A stretch of DNA of 64,000 nucleotides from Paenibacillus xylanilyticus (GCF_009664365.1 NZ_CP044310.1:6015501-6079500); one strand, 5' to 3'; shown: positions 49,631 to 58,704, numbered from the stretch's first letter. A program made the numbers and translations. Notes: generated by a model from the letters alone, not told the origin.

Positions 49631-50400
49631 TGATGCCATCCTTCTTTATCGCACATGGTGCGCCTTCACTTGCACTGGAGGAGAATGTTTATACCGAATT
49701 CCTGCAAAAAATCGGACAGGATCTGCCGAAACCCCGAGCTATCGTCTTATTCTCCGCCCATTGGGAGTCTGCAACTCAGCTTGTATCCTCTACGGCTCAA
49801 TATGAGACAATCTATGACTTTGGCGGTTTCCAGCCGGAACTGTATCAGATCAAATATCCGGCTCATGGGCACGCTGAGACTACTGCAGATGTTCTTCGTC
49901 TGCTTAAAGAAGCTGGCATTCCCGCTGAGGCTGATTCCGTGCGCGGGCTGGATCACGGTGCCTGGGTTGTTCTTCGCTTGCTCTACCCAGATGCAGATGT
50001 CCCGGTCATTGCACTTTCCGTGAATCGCTACTTGACGAATGAGCAGCAGTATCAGATCGGTCAAGCACTTGCTGTACTTCGCGAACAGGATATCCTTGTG
50101 ATTGGCAGCGGCGGCACAGTCCACAATTTGCGCCAGCTGAACTGGGAAAGTAACGGCGTGGACTCCTGGGCCTTGGAGTTTGACCAATGGCTGGAGGACA
50201 AGCTTGTCCAGTGGGATACGGAAGCCCTCTTCGCTTATGACAAGGTAGCACCATCCGCTCGTGCTGCAGTCCCTACACCAGAGCATTTTGTACCCCTGCT
50301 GCTGGCTATGGGAGCTGGCGATCAGACCAAGAAGGCATCCCTGTTATTCAAAGCATATCAATACGGTAATCTAAGCTTGTCCTGCTGGAAGTTTGATTAA
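49630..50400 (+). CDS. LigB-type extradiol dioxygenase (DODA family)
   Basis: 256 aa, related to 4,5-DOPA-extradiol dioxygenase/YgiD. Metal-site segments: FFIAHGAPSLAL, LFSAHWES, YPAHGHAET, LDHGAWVVLRLLYPDADVPV, and LVIGSGGTVHNLR. It uses non-haem iron or zinc to open catechol-type rings; the substrate is unknown. It is coupled to the esterase gene by a 1-nt overlap, suggesting the esterase supplies or removes an ester of the same aromatic compound, which is inference. Confidence 0.9.
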   Translation: MMPSFFIAHGAPSLALEENVYTEFLQKIGQDLPKPRAIVLFSAHWESATQLVSSTAQYETIYDFGGFQPELYQIKYPAHGHAETTADVLRLLKEAGIPAEADSVRGLDHGAWVVLRLLYPDADVPVIALSVNRYLTNEQQYQIGQALAVLREQDILVIGSGGTVHNLRQLNWESNGVDSWALEFDQWLEDKLVQWDTEALFAYDKVAPSARAAVPTPEHFVPLLLAMGAGDQTKKASLLFKAYQYGNLSLSCWKFD

Positions 50401-50451
50401 GCTTAAGTAGCAATACCATAGTCATTGCTGAACGCAAGGAATACATCAATC

Positions 50452-50475
50452 GGCACTCCCTGGAGTGCCTTTTTT
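50452..50475 (+). terminator. terminator after the esterase-dioxygenase operon
   Basis: GGCACTCC/GGAGTGCC 8-bp stem with a CT loop and a T6 run. Confidence 0.9.
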
Positions 50476-50675
50476 CATGCCTATTGTATGAATTGAATAT
50501 CTACAATTCCTCCTTATTCAAGATCTTAAAATTTGTCCATATTATATTATGACCTTTTTTGCATAATGCTGGGATATGTAAAGCGGGTTATAATAACATT
50601 TAGTGGTAATGCACAAGATGTAACTAAGAATCTTAAATTTTACACCTATCAAATCTTCTGGGAGGAACAATCAAC

Positions 50676-51677
50676 GTGGCTGATCAAGCAAAGTCAGAGA
50701 GCTTTATGTCTCTCGTCAAAAAGGGGAATACGTCCTCGGCTGTAGCTATGGCAGGTAATGCCGTACTTGCATTGTGCAAAGGAGGAGCCTTTCTATTCAG
50801 TGGCAGTGGGGCCATGTTTGCCTCAGCCATGCACTCGCTCGCCGATGCCATCAATCAGGGGTTCGTCTTTGTCGGAAGTGTATTATCCGAGAAAAAACCG
50901 ACACGCCGCTTCCCGACCGGTTTTGGACGGGTCATCAACATCTTCTGTATGATTGCCGTTATCGTGGTCACGATTATGGCCTACGAAACCATTCATGAGG
51001 GGATTCACCTCCTGAAGCACCCTGCGGGTCATTCCGGCGGCCTCTGGATTAACATTGCTGTACTTGTGCTGAACATTGTGATTGACGGTGCCATCCTGAT
51101 TAAAGCGATGAAGGAGATCCTTGTGGAAGCACGGGCGCCGAAAGCATCCGGATTCTCTCTCGTTCCGGCAGCGATCAAAAATGTAGGACGCGCTGCACCG
51201 CCGACACGCCTTGTGTTCTACGAAGATGTAGTTGCTGTACTCGGAGCAACCCTTGCCCTCGTCTCTGTCGTTGTTATTGCATTGACCAATTTCGCATTGC
51301 TGGATGGCATTGTGACTACCCTGATTGGCTGTCTGATGATTGCCGTAGCCTTCCGCGTCGGATATGACAATATGATTGGACTGATTGGTGTGGCTGCACC
51401 ACAGGATATCGAGGACAAGGTGTCCCAAACAATCTTGGCAGACTCCCACGTGGCCGATATCCAGATGATGCGTATAATCCAGGAAGGCCGTTATTATCAT
51501 GTTGAAGGACTGATTGAGCTGACCAAAGGCCTGTCCCTGGCCGATGCCGATGATATCAAGTTCCGTATTCAGGAGAAATTGATGACGAATCCGGATATCG
51601 CCGATGCAGCCATTTCCATTATCGAAGATGATGGTGTGAATAGCTGGGGCAAGAAACATTCGGATGTTGTAAAATAA
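50676..51677 (+). CDS. cation diffusion facilitator, SLC30A9-like
   Basis: A 333-aa CDF transporter with six predicted membrane segments. TM2 has HSLADAINQ; TM5 reads FYEDVVAVLGA, where the usual His/Asp-x3-Asp pattern is replaced by E/D spacing as in the ZnT9-like group; a GFGR motif follows TM2 (FPTGFGR). The C-terminal cytoplasmic domain (about 235-320) is present. It probably exports a divalent metal such as Zn or Mn. It begins with GTG at 50676, preceded by GGGAGGAA. It stands alone. Confidence 0.88.
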   Translation: MADQAKSESFMSLVKKGNTSSAVAMAGNAVLALCKGGAFLFSGSGAMFASAMHSLADAINQGFVFVGSVLSEKKPTRRFPTGFGRVINIFCMIAVIVVTIMAYETIHEGIHLLKHPAGHSGGLWINIAVLVLNIVIDGAILIKAMKEILVEARAPKASGFSLVPAAIKNVGRAAPPTRLVFYEDVVAVLGATLALVSVVVIALTNFALLDGIVTTLIGCLMIAVAFRVGYDNMIGLIGVAAPQDIEDKVSQTILADSHVADIQMMRIIQEGRYYHVEGLIELTKGLSLADADDIKFRIQEKLMTNPDIADAAISIIEDDGVNSWGKKHSDVVK

Positions 51678-51704
51678 CGTCTTTTTTATGATATATCCAA
51701 AGCG

Positions 51705-51734
51705 AGCAAGCCCACTCTCCGGAGTGGGCTTGCT
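51705..51734. terminator. hairpin after the CDF gene
   Basis: AGCAAGCCCACT/AGTGGGCTTGCT 12-bp stem with a 6-nt loop. It is not followed by a long U-run on either strand, so it could be a weak or factor-aided terminator. Confidence 0.5.
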
Positions 51735-51842
51735 GCATGTTCAACGAATAATCTTCCACCGTTGTCTCTGGATACAGGATTTCAAATGGAATAGTAGAAT
51801 TAGTGCCTATTGTCCGGCTTGGGTTTGCGGGTTGTTACCTTA

Positions 51843-52430
51843 TCATCTCTTTCCCTGTTTGGCCCCCATTTCCTCGATTTTCCCCAGCCATTTCAGCCGG
51901 AATGCTTCGGTAGATCCCTTGATCGGGCTGATCTCCGTAACCCGTACCGGCGATACACCAGAGAATTTCAATATATTTGAACTCATGACCCGGTGCCCGG
52001 CTTGCCTGTAGATCAAACGGTAATACCAGCGGGGTGTATCCATCGTCACGATGAGCTGCGCGGACTTTCCCTTTAACAATTTGTCCCACAGGGGCGAGCC
52101 TTCCCGGTATCTCATGGCAAACCCCGGCAGGAATACCCGGTCGAAAAATCCTTTCAGAACAGCTGGCATCGTCCCCCACCACAACGGATACACAAACACC
52201 AAATGATCGGCTTGACGGATCAATTCCTGGGCTTTGACCAGATCCTCCTCAAGTTCTGTCCGCTTACGATAACCGTATTTAAGGTTGGGATTAAACTCCA
52301 TTTGGCTCAAATCTAGCAAATTCACATCACTGCCGGAACTCCGGGCGCCTTGGATATAAGCATCAGATAATGCTCTACAATAGCTCTCGGGATCCGGATG
52401 GCCGTTAATCACCAGAATATTGGATTTCAT
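51843..52430 (-). CDS. NAD(P)H:quinone oxidoreductase, flavodoxin-like fold
   Basis: A 195-aa NQO/KefF-type flavoprotein: ILVINGHPDPESYCRALSDAYIQGA (FMN/FAD loop), LVFVYPLWWGTMPAVLKGFFDRVFLPGFA (family hallmark), and LIVTMDTP. It performs two-electron reduction of quinones or similar electrophiles. It diverges from the AraC-type regulator gene 130 bp away, and such pairs usually form a regulator-target unit. Confidence 0.9.
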   Translation of the reverse strand: MKSNILVINGHPDPESYCRALSDAYIQGARSSGSDVNLLDLSQMEFNPNLKYGYRKRTELEEDLVKAQELIRQADHLVFVYPLWWGTMPAVLKGFFDRVFLPGFAMRYREGSPLWDKLLKGKSAQLIVTMDTPRWYYRLIYRQAGHRVMSSNILKFSGVSPVRVTEISPIKGSTEAFRLKWLGKIEEMGAKQGKR

Positions 52431-52559
52431 ACTTAGGTTCCTCCTGTATAATAAATGAAAGCCGAAGAAGCTGGCGTATCCCCATCATAAGGTGACTTTA
52501 CATCGAAACAAATGATCGAGGGCGCCGAAAATGTTGCTAATTCGCGCAAATGGAGGTAC

Positions 52560-53579
52560 ATGAACAACCACAATATCGGAGTATCCATTTCCCTGCTGTA
52601 TCCAATCATGAAAACTCTTGTTCACAAAGGGTTTGAACTCGAAGCGTTTTTCAAATATGCCGATTTCGATTCGGCCGTCCTGGAACATGCCGATGCCCGA
52701 ATTCCGGTCGACGAACTGGAACGAATAATGCAGCAAGCTTCTGCCTATTCCAACGATTTGTATTTTGGCCTCAATCAGGGTCTGCTGCTCGACTTCGCAG
52801 ATCTGGGTCTTCCCGGTTACGTGATGATGCACTCCCAGACCATTGGTGATGCCCTCGCCGCATATCAGCGGTATAACATCATTCTGTACAGCGGCTTCAA
52901 TCTCGATTGGGAGATTCAGGGACAGGATGTGGTCCTTCGTCTGTTTTTGCAATCGCCGCAGCAGATGTCCCGCCATTGCGTGGAAGACATGGCCATATCC
53001 GTTCTGTATCTGATCCGTAAGCTCGCGAATCGTCCGGTGGCGGTAAAAGAGGTTCGTTTTAGCCATGAGGCTCCAGATGATACGGGCGACCTCCGCCCAT
53101 ACATTGACATGTTCGGCGTAGCTCCCCAATTCGGGGAACCACATAATCTGCTGCGTCTGCACAAAGACATTCTCCGTCAGCCTGTGCTCTATTCGGATGC
53201 CAAAATGCTGCAGGTATTTGAAACGATGGCCGAGAAAAGCAAGGATCTGCTGCAGCCTTCTCATACGTTCTCTGGCAAGGTCAGCCGCTGGCTGATCGAC
53301 AGCCTTCCTGCCTCCTTCCCCACATTACAACACACCGCAGAACATTTAGGCGTGAGCATTCGCACACTTCAAAGCAGGTTGCGTGAAGAAGGTACGACGT
53401 ACCATGAAATCTCCGTTCAGGTACGGAGGGAGCTTGCCCAGAAATATTTGCAGGAAGGACAGTACTCTGTCGGTGAAATTGCCTATGCCCTACATTTTTC
53501 AGAGCAAAGTGCATTTCAGAATGCGTTCAAAAAATGGACTGGACAGACACCGGGACAATATCGGGCGGGTCTGACCTGA
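52560..53579 (+). CDS. AraC-type regulator
   Basis: A 339-aa regulator. The N-terminal part resembles the OruR/ArgR-like AraC ligand domain (SISLLYPIMKTLVHKGFELEAFF, DFADLGLPGYVMMHSQTIGDAL), and the C-terminal double helix-turn-helix has VSIRTLQSRLREEGTTYHEI and VGEIAYALHFSEQSAFQNAFKKWTGQTPGQYR. I use the ATG at 52560 (GGAGG 3-4 nt upstream, short spacing); an upstream in-frame ATG at 52512 lacks any site. Its likely target is the divergent quinone reductase gene. Confidence 0.88.
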   Translation: MNNHNIGVSISLLYPIMKTLVHKGFELEAFFKYADFDSAVLEHADARIPVDELERIMQQASAYSNDLYFGLNQGLLLDFADLGLPGYVMMHSQTIGDALAAYQRYNIILYSGFNLDWEIQGQDVVLRLFLQSPQQMSRHCVEDMAISVLYLIRKLANRPVAVKEVRFSHEAPDDTGDLRPYIDMFGVAPQFGEPHNLLRLHKDILRQPVLYSDAKMLQVFETMAEKSKDLLQPSHTFSGKVSRWLIDSLPASFPTLQHTAEHLGVSIRTLQSRLREEGTTYHEISVQVRRELAQKYLQEGQYSVGEIAYALHFSEQSAFQNAFKKWTGQTPGQYRAGLT

Positions 53580-53650
53580 ATCCCGAATAGGCCGCCTGTG
53601 CAGGAAGTACACGGGTTAAGCCCTGAGATGAAAGTCACCATGTGGTTCCT

Positions 53651-53677
53651 ACCTAGACTTAAGTCTAGGTTCTTTTT
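53651..53677 (+). terminator. 20-bp perfect palindrome with T-run after the AraC gene
   Basis: ACCTAGAC, TTAA, GTCTAGGT at 53651-53670, then TCTTTTT. The stem would be 8 bp with a TTAA loop. A dyad this perfect could also be an operator for the downstream gene. Confidence 0.6.
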
Positions 53678-53794
53678 AACGCCAAAGACCGAGGATGGAT
53701 AATTCCAATTCATGGTATGCTGTGTGTAACGAGAAAAAAGACTTCATATCTGATCGGAACGACTCTTAATGAAACGATGAAAAGGAGAGATATC

Positions 53795-54295
53795 ATGGCT
53801 AAACGTACGATCCTGGCGCCTGTACTGATTTTGCTGGGCGTGTATCTGATTCTGAACCAGGGAGGTTCACTCGGTCCGGGTACGATCTTCGCCAACTTCT
53901 GGCCAACCCTGTTCGTCATTCCGCTCGGCCTGTTCTTCCACTGGCTGTACTTCTCCATGATTGGCAGAGGGGTGGGCTTGCTTGTACCGGGCGGTATTTT
54001 GCTGACTGCCGGCGTAGTTAGCCAGATCGCCATGCTCTTTGGTAACTGGGGCACGATGTGGCCTGGCTTTATCCTCGCGGTTGCTGTAGGTTTGTTCGAA
54101 TTGTACTGGTTTGGCGGACGAAACAAGTGGCTGCTCATTCCCATCAACATCCTGATGGTGATCTCGCTGCTCTTCTTCACGGTGATGTCCATCGGTTCGA
54201 TGCTCAGCAGCATGTCCTTCATTCAGCCGTTCGTGGCGATTGTGCTGATTATGGGCGGGGCGTGGTTAATCGTGGGCCGCAAAAGAAACATGTAG
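53795..54295 (+). CDS. small multi-TM membrane protein (LiaF/DUF5668-like)
   Basis: A 166-aa protein that is mostly hydrophobic, with about five helices: ILAPVLILLGVYLILNQGG at the N-terminus (the residue pattern seen in LiaF-type and DUF5668-type envelope proteins), then FWPTLFVIPLGLFFHWLYF and three more. There is no C-terminal soluble LiaF domain. The ATG at 53795 follows AAAGGAGA; the longer frame from 53717 has no site. The role is unknown, but relatives are linked to envelope-stress systems. Confidence 0.75.
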   Translation: MAKRTILAPVLILLGVYLILNQGGSLGPGTIFANFWPTLFVIPLGLFFHWLYFSMIGRGVGLLVPGGILLTAGVVSQIAMLFGNWGTMWPGFILAVAVGLFELYWFGGRNKWLLIPINILMVISLLFFTVMSIGSMLSSMSFIQPFVAIVLIMGGAWLIVGRKRNM

Positions 54296-54348
54296 GGGTA
54301 TAAGCTGAAGGGCTGGGATTACACTAGGCCACTCCGATGACAGAACAA

Positions 54349-54506
54349 CTTCCAATCGCTGTTATTCCCGGATTTCCTTGATTCCCCCTTTGACAGGGAG
54401 AAATCCGCGAAATAGCTTATGCTTCCGAAGTAGCTTTCTTTCAGAAAGCTTTTAGGCGCACGCTTCGCTTCTCCAGTTTGTTCTGTCCTCTCCGTTCCGT
54501 GTAATC
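54349..54506 (+). repeat. interspersed structured repeat type A, copy 2
   Basis: It matches copy 1 (10102-10226) in core, second block and a weaker 3' part. The core hairpin is kept with other base pairs (GGATTTC 54370-54376 with GAAATCC 54400-54406). It carries about 38 extra nt between the two blocks, and these include an 8-bp hairpin AGCTTTCT/AGAAAGCT (54432-54450). Confidence 0.7.
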
Positions 54507-54566
54507 CGAAAGTTCATCTTATAAACCAATAGCAAGTACATTTTGCTCTAAAGGTAAGGGTAAGAG

Positions 54567-54604
54567 AAAACCCCGATCATCCTGGAATGGATGATCGGGG
54601 TTTT
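54567..54604. terminator. bidirectional terminator before potD
   Basis: AAAACCCCGATCATCC, TGGAAT, GGATGATCGGGGTTTT. The stem is about 16 bp including the A/T tracts, functioning for the plus-strand membrane protein gene and the minus-strand pot operon. Confidence 0.9.
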
Positions 54605-54664
54605 GACTTTATAAAGCACATTCAAGTATGCAGCTCATGACGGCATCTGTTATGCCGATCAGTG

Positions 54665-55738
54665 TTACTTGCTGTGCATTTTAAACTCAAGGAACAGGTC
54701 GTTATAATGCGAAAGCATTTTTTTACCCAGATTATCGTACACTTCCAGCTTGCTTGTCAGTGAATCATCCGGATAGAACCGCTCATCACTGGAGATGTCC
54801 TCTGGCAGAAGCTTAAGCGCCTCGGCGTTCGGTGTGGAATATCCGACATATTCGGCATTACGTGCGGCATGATCAGGGTCCAGCATAAAGTTGATAAACT
54901 GGTGTGCTCCTTCAATATTGCTTGCCGTCTTCGGAATGACCATGTTATCGAACCAGAGGTTCGATCCTTCCTCAGGCACCACGTAATCGAGCTTGTCGTT
55001 CTCATCCATAATCTCCGAAGCATCTCCGGACCAGACAAGACCCACCGCCGCTTCCTCATTGGCCAGCAGCATTTTGATCTCATCACCGACGATGGCTCTG
55101 ACGTTAGGCGTCAGGGTAGACAGTTTCGCAAGCGCCTCCTGCAGATGGTCTTCATTGGTGTCATTCAGGGAATAATGCAGACTGTTCAGTCCCATCCCGA
55201 TGACTTCACGGGCACCATCCAGCAGCAGGATCTGGTTTTTCAGACGAGGGTCCCACAGGTCATCCCAGCTATCAAACGTCAATCCGTCCACCAGCTCAGG
55301 ATTATAGACAATCCCCACCGTTCCCCAGAAGTACGGAATCGAATACTGATTGCCTTCGTCAAAGGACAAGTTCAGGAAATCAGGATCAATATTGTTCAGA
55401 TTGGTTAATTTGCTGTGATCAAGTGGAACGAGCAGGTTCTCTTCTTTCATTTTGCTAATCGCATATTCAGAAGGAATCGCTACATCAAAGGTCGTTCCGC
55501 CCTGCTCAATCTTGGTGAGCATCGCTTCATTGGAGTCAAACGTCTGGTAGATGACCTTGATGCCTGTCTCCTCTTCAAACTCCGTCAGCAGATCCGGGTC
55601 GATATAATCGCCCCAGTTGTAGATGGTCAGCGTGTTGCCGCCCGAGTATCCCTGACTCTTATTGAGATAGGAGGCCAGGATCATCAGGGCAAAGGCTGCC
55701 ACAAATACAATTGCAAATGTCCGTACCAGTTGCTTCAT
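54665..55738 (-). CDS. potD: spermidine/putrescine-binding protein
   Basis: A 357-aa polyamine-binding protein: LTIYNWGDYIDPDLLTEFEEETGIKVIYQTFDSNEAML, then FDVAIPSEYAI, and YFWGTVGIVYN, LVWSGDASEIMDEN, DNMVIPKTASN; the conserved acidic and aromatic residues are present. The N-terminus has a hydrophobic segment (FAIVFVAAFALMILASYL) but no Cys for a lipobox, so it may stay anchored by the segment itself. Last gene of the operon; its ATG overlaps the potC stop by 4 nt. Confidence 0.93.
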   Translation of the reverse strand: MKQLVRTFAIVFVAAFALMILASYLNKSQGYSGGNTLTIYNWGDYIDPDLLTEFEEETGIKVIYQTFDSNEAMLTKIEQGGTTFDVAIPSEYAISKMKEENLLVPLDHSKLTNLNNIDPDFLNLSFDEGNQYSIPYFWGTVGIVYNPELVDGLTFDSWDDLWDPRLKNQILLLDGAREVIGMGLNSLHYSLNDTNEDHLQEALAKLSTLTPNVRAIVGDEIKMLLANEEAAVGLVWSGDASEIMDENDKLDYVVPEEGSNLWFDNMVIPKTASNIEGAHQFINFMLDPDHAARNAEYVGYSTPNAEALKLLPEDISSDERFYPDDSLTSKLEVYDNLGKKMLSHYNDLFLEFKMHSK

Positions 55739-56541
55739 GGACGCAGCCCCCTTCCGGCAGGTGTCCGTGCAGCCCGGCGGTTAATGAAGTAGTAGCCAAT
55801 AACCAGCAGCACGGTCAACAGGAAGAGCAGTGTCGACAGCGCATTAATGGACAACGACACACCCTGTCTCGCCCGGGAATAGATCTCTACGGATAGCGTC
55901 GAGTACCCGTTCCCCGTTACAAAGAAGGTAACCGCGAAGTCATCCAGGGAGTACGTCAGTGCCATGAAGAATCCGGCAAAAATACCCGGTTTAACATATG
56001 GCAGTACTACACGTGTGAGAATCTGCCATGAGCCTGCGCCCAGATCGCGTGCCGCATCCATCAGTGTTGGGCTCATCTCCTGCAGTTTGGGCAGCACCAT
56101 GATGACAACAATCGGCACGCTGAACGCGATATGGGACAGCAGGACCGATGTGAAGCCCAGCTTGATTCCGATCATGGTGAACAAAATCAGGAAGGATGCA
56201 CCGATGATGACATCCGGGCTTACGATCAATACGTTGTTGAGAGATAGCAGCGTATTCTTGGTCCGTTTACGCCGCACATGATAGATCGCGAGGGCTCCGG
56301 CCACGCCAAGAATCGTCGAGATGGCCGATGACAGCAGCGCGATAATAAAGGTATTCAGTACAATGATCAGCAGCCGGGTATCGGCAAATACTTCCCTGTA
56401 CCATTCCAGTGTGAACCCTTCAAAGTTACGCATGTGACCGCCGCTGTTGAAGGAATAGAAGATCAGGTACGCAATCGGTGCGTACAGGATCGCAAAGACG
56501 ACAGCCAGATAAACGTTAGACAGCTTTCCGTTTCTTCCCAT
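55735..56541 (-). CDS. potC: spermidine/putrescine ABC permease
   Basis: A 268-aa permease with six membrane segments and the EAA-loop region PTLMDAARDLGAGSWQILTRVVLPYVKPGI (about 150-180). It pairs with PotB to form the channel. The ATG at 56541 lies inside the 3' end of potB (26 bp overlap), preceded by GGAGGTG. Confidence 0.93.
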   Translation of the reverse strand: MGRNGKLSNVYLAVVFAILYAPIAYLIFYSFNSGGHMRNFEGFTLEWYREVFADTRLLIIVLNTFIIALLSSAISTILGVAGALAIYHVRRKRTKNTLLSLNNVLIVSPDVIIGASFLILFTMIGIKLGFTSVLLSHIAFSVPIVVIMVLPKLQEMSPTLMDAARDLGAGSWQILTRVVLPYVKPGIFAGFFMALTYSLDDFAVTFFVTGNGYSTLSVEIYSRARQGVSLSINALSTLLFLLTVLLVIGYYFINRRAARTPAGRGLRP

Positions 56542-57349
56542 TACGCACCTCCTTCTTCCCTGATCCGGTCAGAAACATAATGATCGCCATCGCAATAATC
56601 AAAAAGACGGCAATCGTCGACCCCATTCCCCAGTCCTGTGTGACGAGGAAATGCTGTTCAATGGCTGTTCCCAGCGTAATAACCCGGTTACCCGCAATAA
56701 GGCGGGTGATCATGAACAGGGACAACGCAGGGATAAATACAGCCTGACATCCCGATTTGACTCCAGTGAGTGTCAGCGGGAAGATGACCCGGCGAAACGT
56801 CAGCCAGGATGAAGCCCCGAGATCCCGCGCCGCGTAGATCAGCGAAGGATTCATCTCTTCCAGCGCGTTGAAGATCGGCAGAATCATGAACGGGATGAAG
56901 ATGTACACCGATACGAAGATAAAGCTGAAATCGGTGAACAGAATCTGCTGTGAACCGATGCCAATCACTTCAAGCAAGGAGTTGGTCAGGCCATAGGTTC
57001 CGAACAGGCCGATGAAGGCATAGGCTTTTAACAACAGATTAATCCAGCTAGGCAAAATGATAAGCAGCAGCCAGAGCTGCTTGTGCTTCGTCCGGGTCAG
57101 CAAGTATGCCGTCGGATAGGAAACCAAGAGGGCAAACACCGTGATTAGCAGTGCATACCAGAATGAACTCAGTGTCATCTGCATATATACGGGCGTGAAG
57201 AAGCGGGCATAATTGCCAAACGTGAAATTTCCCTCTACATCAAAGAACGAATAATAGACAACCAGCAGTACCGGAGCGACAACGAACAGCACCATCCATA
57301 ATACATATGGAATCAGATACGCATTGCGTGTACTCGCCTTACTCTGCAT
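56516..57349 (-). CDS. potB: spermidine/putrescine ABC permease
   Basis: A 277-aa permease: NAYLIPYVLWMVLFVVAPVLLVVYYSFF in TM1, and the EAA loop NPSLIYAARDLGASSWLTFRRVIFPLTLTGV. The ATG at 57349 is inside the 3' end of potA (11 bp overlap); the much longer frame upstream is a shadow of potA. It overlaps potC downstream. Confidence 0.93.
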   Translation of the reverse strand: MQSKASTRNAYLIPYVLWMVLFVVAPVLLVVYYSFFDVEGNFTFGNYARFFTPVYMQMTLSSFWYALLITVFALLVSYPTAYLLTRTKHKQLWLLLIILPSWINLLLKAYAFIGLFGTYGLTNSLLEVIGIGSQQILFTDFSFIFVSVYIFIPFMILPIFNALEEMNPSLIYAARDLGASSWLTFRRVIFPLTLTGVKSGCQAVFIPALSLFMITRLIAGNRVITLGTAIEQHFLVTQDWGMGSTIAVFLIIAMAIIMFLTGSGKKEVRNGKKRKAV

Positions 57350-58448
57350 GGACGGCCTCTTGATAGGCTTCGAGTCGTTTGTCGAATTCCTCTTCGGTCT
57401 CGTTGAAGCGCATGACGTGAATGGCTTCCGGATCGAAATACAGACCAATGCGTTCGCCCACGACTGCTTTCTTCGTGGAATGCACCAGCCATTCGTTGCC
57501 GGCATCGTCATAGCTGGAAATCTCGTAATGCACCCCGCGGAACAGCTGGGAATCCACATTGACCTTCAGCTTGCCCTGATCCTCGGTCGTAATCTCCAGA
57601 TCTTCCGGCCGGATCACGATCTCTACCGGCTCGTTCGGCTGCAATCCCTGGTCGACACATTCATACTGTGCACCAGCGAATTCCACCACGAAGTCCTGCT
57701 TCATCTTGCCGGATACGATGTTCGATTCACCGATAAAGTCCGCCACAAAGCGGTTAATTGGTTCATCGTAGATGTCATTCGGCGTACCGCTCTGCTGAAT
57801 TACGCCGCCGTTCAGAACGAAAATCTCATCCGACATGGCCAGCGCTTCCTCCTGGTCATGCGTAACGAAAATAAACGTAATGCCCAGACGCTGCTGCAGC
57901 TCACGCAGCTCGTACTGCATTTCGGTCCGGAGCTTCAGATCGAGTGCGGACAAGGGCTCGTCCAGCAGCAGAATCTCAGGCTCGTTGACAATTGCACGAG
58001 CAATGGCGACCCGCTGACGTTGTCCACCGGACATTTCGCCAATCTCGCGGTTTTCATAACCGGACAGGTTGACGAATTTGAGGGCTTCCAACACTTTGCT
58101 GCGTATTTCAGCCGTTTTCATCTTTTTGATCCGCAAACCGAAAGCCACGTTCTCAAATACATTCAAATGTGGAAATAACGCATAATCCTGAAATACGGTA
58201 TTCACCTGGCGCTGATGGGCAGGAACACGATTGATCAATGCTCCGTTAAAATAAATACTGCCCTGAGTCGGCTCCGCAAAGCCGGCGATCAGCCGCAATA
58301 TCGTTGTTTTGCCGCAGCCCGAAGGGCCAAGCAGCGTATAAAATTTACCCCGCTCAATCTCGAAGCTGACTTCCTTCAATACGGCTTCATCCTGATCGTA
58401 TTGCTGGGTCACCCGGTCGAACCGGATAATTGGTTGTTGATCTGACAT
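57339..58448 (-). CDS. potA: spermidine/putrescine ABC transporter ATP-binding protein
   Basis: A 369-aa ABC ATPase: Walker A GPSGCGKTT, signature MSGGQRQRVAIARA, Walker B ILLLDEPLSALD, and a C-terminal TOBE domain with EPVEIVIRPEDLEI. It energises polyamine import. The ATG follows AAGGGGGCG. First gene of the potABCD operon; the leader (58449-58704) holds no riboswitch I recognise. Confidence 0.95.
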   Translation of the reverse strand: MSDQQPIIRFDRVTQQYDQDEAVLKEVSFEIERGKFYTLLGPSGCGKTTILRLIAGFAEPTQGSIYFNGALINRVPAHQRQVNTVFQDYALFPHLNVFENVAFGLRIKKMKTAEIRSKVLEALKFVNLSGYENREIGEMSGGQRQRVAIARAIVNEPEILLLDEPLSALDLKLRTEMQYELRELQQRLGITFIFVTHDQEEALAMSDEIFVLNGGVIQQSGTPNDIYDEPINRFVADFIGESNIVSGKMKQDFVVEFAGAQYECVDQGLQPNEPVEIVIRPEDLEITTEDQGKLKVNVDSQLFRGVHYEISSYDDAGNEWLVHSTKKAVVGERIGLYFDPEAIHVMRFNETEEEFDKRLEAYQEAVHAE

Positions 58449-58704
58449 GTTTCATCTCGCCCCCTTAAACTTGAGGTACAACTTCCCCTGTACATCTTCT
58501 ATAAACACATCGTTATTACAAATCCCATCTATTATATATGATTCAGCTATATCCGCAATGGTTTTGATGTAAACGCAGTATGTCTTTTCTTCTTATTCTC
58601 ACAGATCCTGCATACATTACGTTTATATGTCGATATCTACGCATTCTATAAGGCGATTGGAGGTTTTTTGAGCTTACCTGAGTCTGTAGGAAAGGAGTCT
58701 AAAC

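Larger units (their letters stand above)
54296..54664. other. repeat-bearing gap before potD
   Basis: This 369-bp stretch holds repeat type A copy 2 (54349-54506) and a bidirectional terminator (54567-54604). No ORF looks coding. Confidence 0.75.

Noticed and set aside
56999..57559. N-terminal extension of potB
   Set aside because: The extra 70 codons are potA in another frame; the true start is at 57349.
58449..58704. Riboswitch in the pot operon leader
   Set aside because: Only a short GTACA/TGTAC hairpin is visible; it matches no aptamer I know.
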